Made by a program: the position numbers and the translations under genes. Below are positions 6,123-7,065 of a stretch of 7,065 nt of DNA, piece by piece. The stretch lies in the NCBI GenBank assembly GCA_003096255.1, contig PIXS01000322.1, positions 1-7,065 of the forward strand, written 5' to 3'. Position 1 is the first letter of the stretch. Each line of letters opens with the position of its first letter. Below the pieces are notes generated by a model. The model saw nothing but the letters and a program-made list of their open reading frames with translations. It did not search any database and was not told the DNA's origin. Source of the DNA: Candidatus Bathyarchaeum sp. (GTDB taxonomy: Archaea; Thermoproteota; Bathyarchaeia; Bathyarchaeales; Bathyarchaeaceae).

Positions 6123-6229
6123 TAAGAGTGTTCAAATAGATAGATGGCAGCTTTTTCTGTTAAGTGTTTTGACCCGCTGACAACTGACTTACTAAAGAGT
6201 GTTTTATCTTAATATCTTGAGAAGTGTGG
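6122..6229. repeat. Cluster of AGTGT repeats between ilvD and the RHH gene
   Basis: Four plus-strand copies of AGTGT begin at 6127, 6163, 6198 and 6223. Three sit in a longer shared context: CTAAGAGTGTT (6122-6132), TTAAGTGTTTT (6160-6170) and CTAAAGAGTGTTTT (6192-6205). They lie in the ilvD leader and promoter zone and run into the start of the ribbon-helix-helix gene. Such spaced direct repeats are a usual target shape for RHH regulators, but binding here is inference and the copies are imperfect. Confidence 0.4.
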
Positions 6230-6450
6230 CTCAAATTAAGGATGAAAGGTTCAGTTGTAAGTATATTTCAAGTCAGGAAAAAACAGAAATAGCGAAAAAT
6301 GCATATAATATCAATAGTGATTGTTTGCCAAGTGTTACAGTTTCTGATGCGTTGCATCAGGAAATAAAACAGGCAGTAAAAAAAGGCGCTTGCTGCAGCG
6401 TTGATCACTACGTTGAGAGAACACTAAAAGCCTCTCTCAAAAAGAAATAA
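6199..6450 (+). CDS. Small ribbon-helix-helix (CopG/ParD-like) protein
   Basis: The C-terminal 41 residues (43-83) have the RHH pattern: a short strand (PSVTVS), a first helix (DALHQEIKQAVKKG), a turn with the typical small/Ser-Val motif (CCSVDHYV) and a second helix ending in KASLKKK. This domain dimerises and binds DNA in CopG, ParD and NikR-like regulators and antitoxins. The first 42 residues match nothing I recognise. The start is uncertain: GTG 6199 is the longest, GTG 6226 and TTG 6325 are alternatives, and none has a clear ribosome-binding site. TTG 6325 would give a minimal RHH protein. An AT-rich box (6202-6215) lies inside the longest frame, which weakens the 6199 start. No toxin gene follows in the next 138 bases, so it is an orphan regulator rather than half of a visible toxin-antitoxin pair. 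Divergent from ilvD. Confidence 0.55.
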   Translation: MFYLNILRSVAQIKDERFSCKYISSQEKTEIAKNAYNINSDCLPSVTVSDALHQEIKQAVKKGACCSVDHYVERTLKASLKKK

Positions 6451-6553
6451 CTTGTTGAGCATCTTATGTCACTTCTTCCTTCTACCAATAATCTAGAGGA
6501 CGCAATTACGTATCAGCCAAAATAATCAAACCCTTGAAGTTAAACTTGGAACC

Positions 6554-6560
6554 TTTTAAA
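6554..6560 (+). promoter_or_regulatory. Putative TATA box for the eIF2B-like gene
   Basis: TTTTAAA, preceded by GGAACC, predicts transcription start near 6583. The GTG at 6589 would then lie about six bases into the message, i.e. practically leaderless. This agrees with the absence of a Shine-Dalgarno site upstream. The rest of the 138-base gap (6451-6588) shows only pyrimidine-rich sequence after the RHH stop. Confidence 0.5.
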
Positions 6561-6588
6561 GAAAAAACTAGAATATCTTTTGTTGTGT

Positions 6589-7065
6589 GTGAGTTTGCTT
6601 TCTGAAAAAATTCGGGAAATCAAGTATGACCGGACAAATGGGGCTAGTCAGATTGCCCGAAACGCTTTAGACGTCCTTAGATTTTTTGTCCAGACCAGCA
6701 AAAATGAGGCCTGCCGAGGTTTTAAGGCTGATTTCATTGAAGTGGGCAGAAAACTTTTCGAGGCAAGAGCTAACATGGCTCCTGTCCAGAATTTGGTGGC
6801 ACAAATCGTTTACGAAGTGGGCGCATTGGAGGAACATGATTTAGTTTCTGTTCGAAAATTTGCAGCCTCTAGGATAGACAAATTATGTAAGGAATCAGAA
6901 GTTGCTGTCAAAAAATGTGCAGAGTGGGCAGCCACCGTAATTGGCGATTTTGATTTTCTGGCAAGTTGCAGTGACAGTTCGACAGTTTGCGAAACCTTTA
7001 GAGTAGCGAAACAGGCGGGAAAAAGCTTCAAAGTTTATGTTGCTGAGTCAAGAAGTGGCGATGGC
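6589..7065 (+). CDS. eIF2B-like / ribose-1,5-bisphosphate isomerase-like protein (5' part, cut by window end)
   Basis: The frame is open from GTG 6589 to the last base (159 codons), so roughly half of a typical 300-330 residue protein is seen. The N-terminal helical region (EKIREIKYDRTNGASQIARNAL) is typical of the eIF2B alpha/beta/delta, methylthioribose-1-phosphate isomerase and R15P isomerase superfamily. DFLASCSDSSTV aligns by eye with the family's catalytic-cysteine loop (THCHSSTV-like), placing C127 at the catalytic position. VYVAESRSGDG matches the ESRP/ETRP loop, with serine in place of proline. Archaeal members either isomerise ribose-1,5-bisphosphate in AMP salvage or are annotated as translation factors; the truncated sequence cannot decide between these. 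GTG is chosen because it precedes the conserved N-terminus and fits the leaderless promoter geometry; TTG 6580, 6583 and 6595 are alternatives. An in-frame stop lies at 6541-6543. Confidence 0.85.
   Translation, partial: MSLLSEKIREIKYDRTNGASQIARNALDVLRFFVQTSKNEACRGFKADFIEVGRKLFEARANMAPVQNLVAQIVYEVGALEEHDLVSVRKFAASRIDKLCKESEVAVKKCAEWAATVIGDFDFLASCSDSSTVCETFRVAKQAGKSFKVYVAESRSGDG

Noticed and set aside
6451..6588. Toxin gene downstream of the RHH protein
   Set aside because: No frame of useful length with a start and ribosome-binding site fits in the 138 bases; the next gene is the eIF2B-like protein.
6810..7031. 73-codon minus-strand frame at the right end
   Set aside because: Antisense to the open eIF2B-like frame, which has clear family motifs.
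1..7065. CRISPR array, insertion sequence, prophage or attachment site
   Set aside because: No regularly spaced long repeats, transposase or integrase motifs, or terminal inverted repeats were seen on either strand.

Overview
The window looks like chromosomal DNA from an uncultured archaeon. The signs are TATA-like boxes about 25-35 bases before several genes, U-rich termination tracts without strong hairpins, GGAGG/GGTGA ribosome-binding sites, at least one apparently leaderless gene, an archaeal-type eIF2B/ribose-1,5-bisphosphate isomerase relative and a CxxC-x17-CxxC mini zinc ribbon. The protein flavour recalls Bathyarchaeia or a related TACK lineage. That placement is an impression from sequence style, not a phylogeny. 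No rRNA, tRNA, CRISPR array, insertion sequence or phage gene is visible.

Layout, left to right. A cysteine synthase (+, 86-1087) is followed by a U-rich terminator. It converges on two minus-strand genes: a 109-residue protein with two membrane segments (1129-1458) and, upstream of it, a family 2 glycosyltransferase (1570-2472). These two may form a small surface-glycan unit. A 357-base divergent spacer leads to a 50-residue zinc-ribbon protein (+, 2830-2982), which is easily missed because a longer spurious frame covers it. Next is a 386-residue protein with two SIS sugar-phosphate domains (+, 3246-4406). It converges on ilvD, dihydroxy-acid dehydratase (-, 4452-6110, TTG start). The divergent spacer beyond ilvD carries repeated AGTGT motifs and runs into a small ribbon-helix-helix protein (+, 6199-6450). 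The window ends inside an eIF2B-like/R15P isomerase-like gene (+, from GTG 6589).

Functionally, the securely identified genes are housekeeping metabolism: cysteine synthesis and branched-chain amino acid synthesis. The double-SIS protein and the eIF2B-like protein both belong to folds that isomerise phosphosugars in archaea, so a pentose/hexose-phosphate link is possible but unproven. The other genes (glycosyltransferase, 2-TM protein, zinc ribbon, orphan RHH protein) are accessory, with no shared pathway evident. I see no convincing multi-gene novel system. The most interesting items are the tandem SIS protein, the hidden zinc ribbon, the repeat cluster between ilvD and the RHH gene, and short repeats or a competing mini-ORF at two gene starts.
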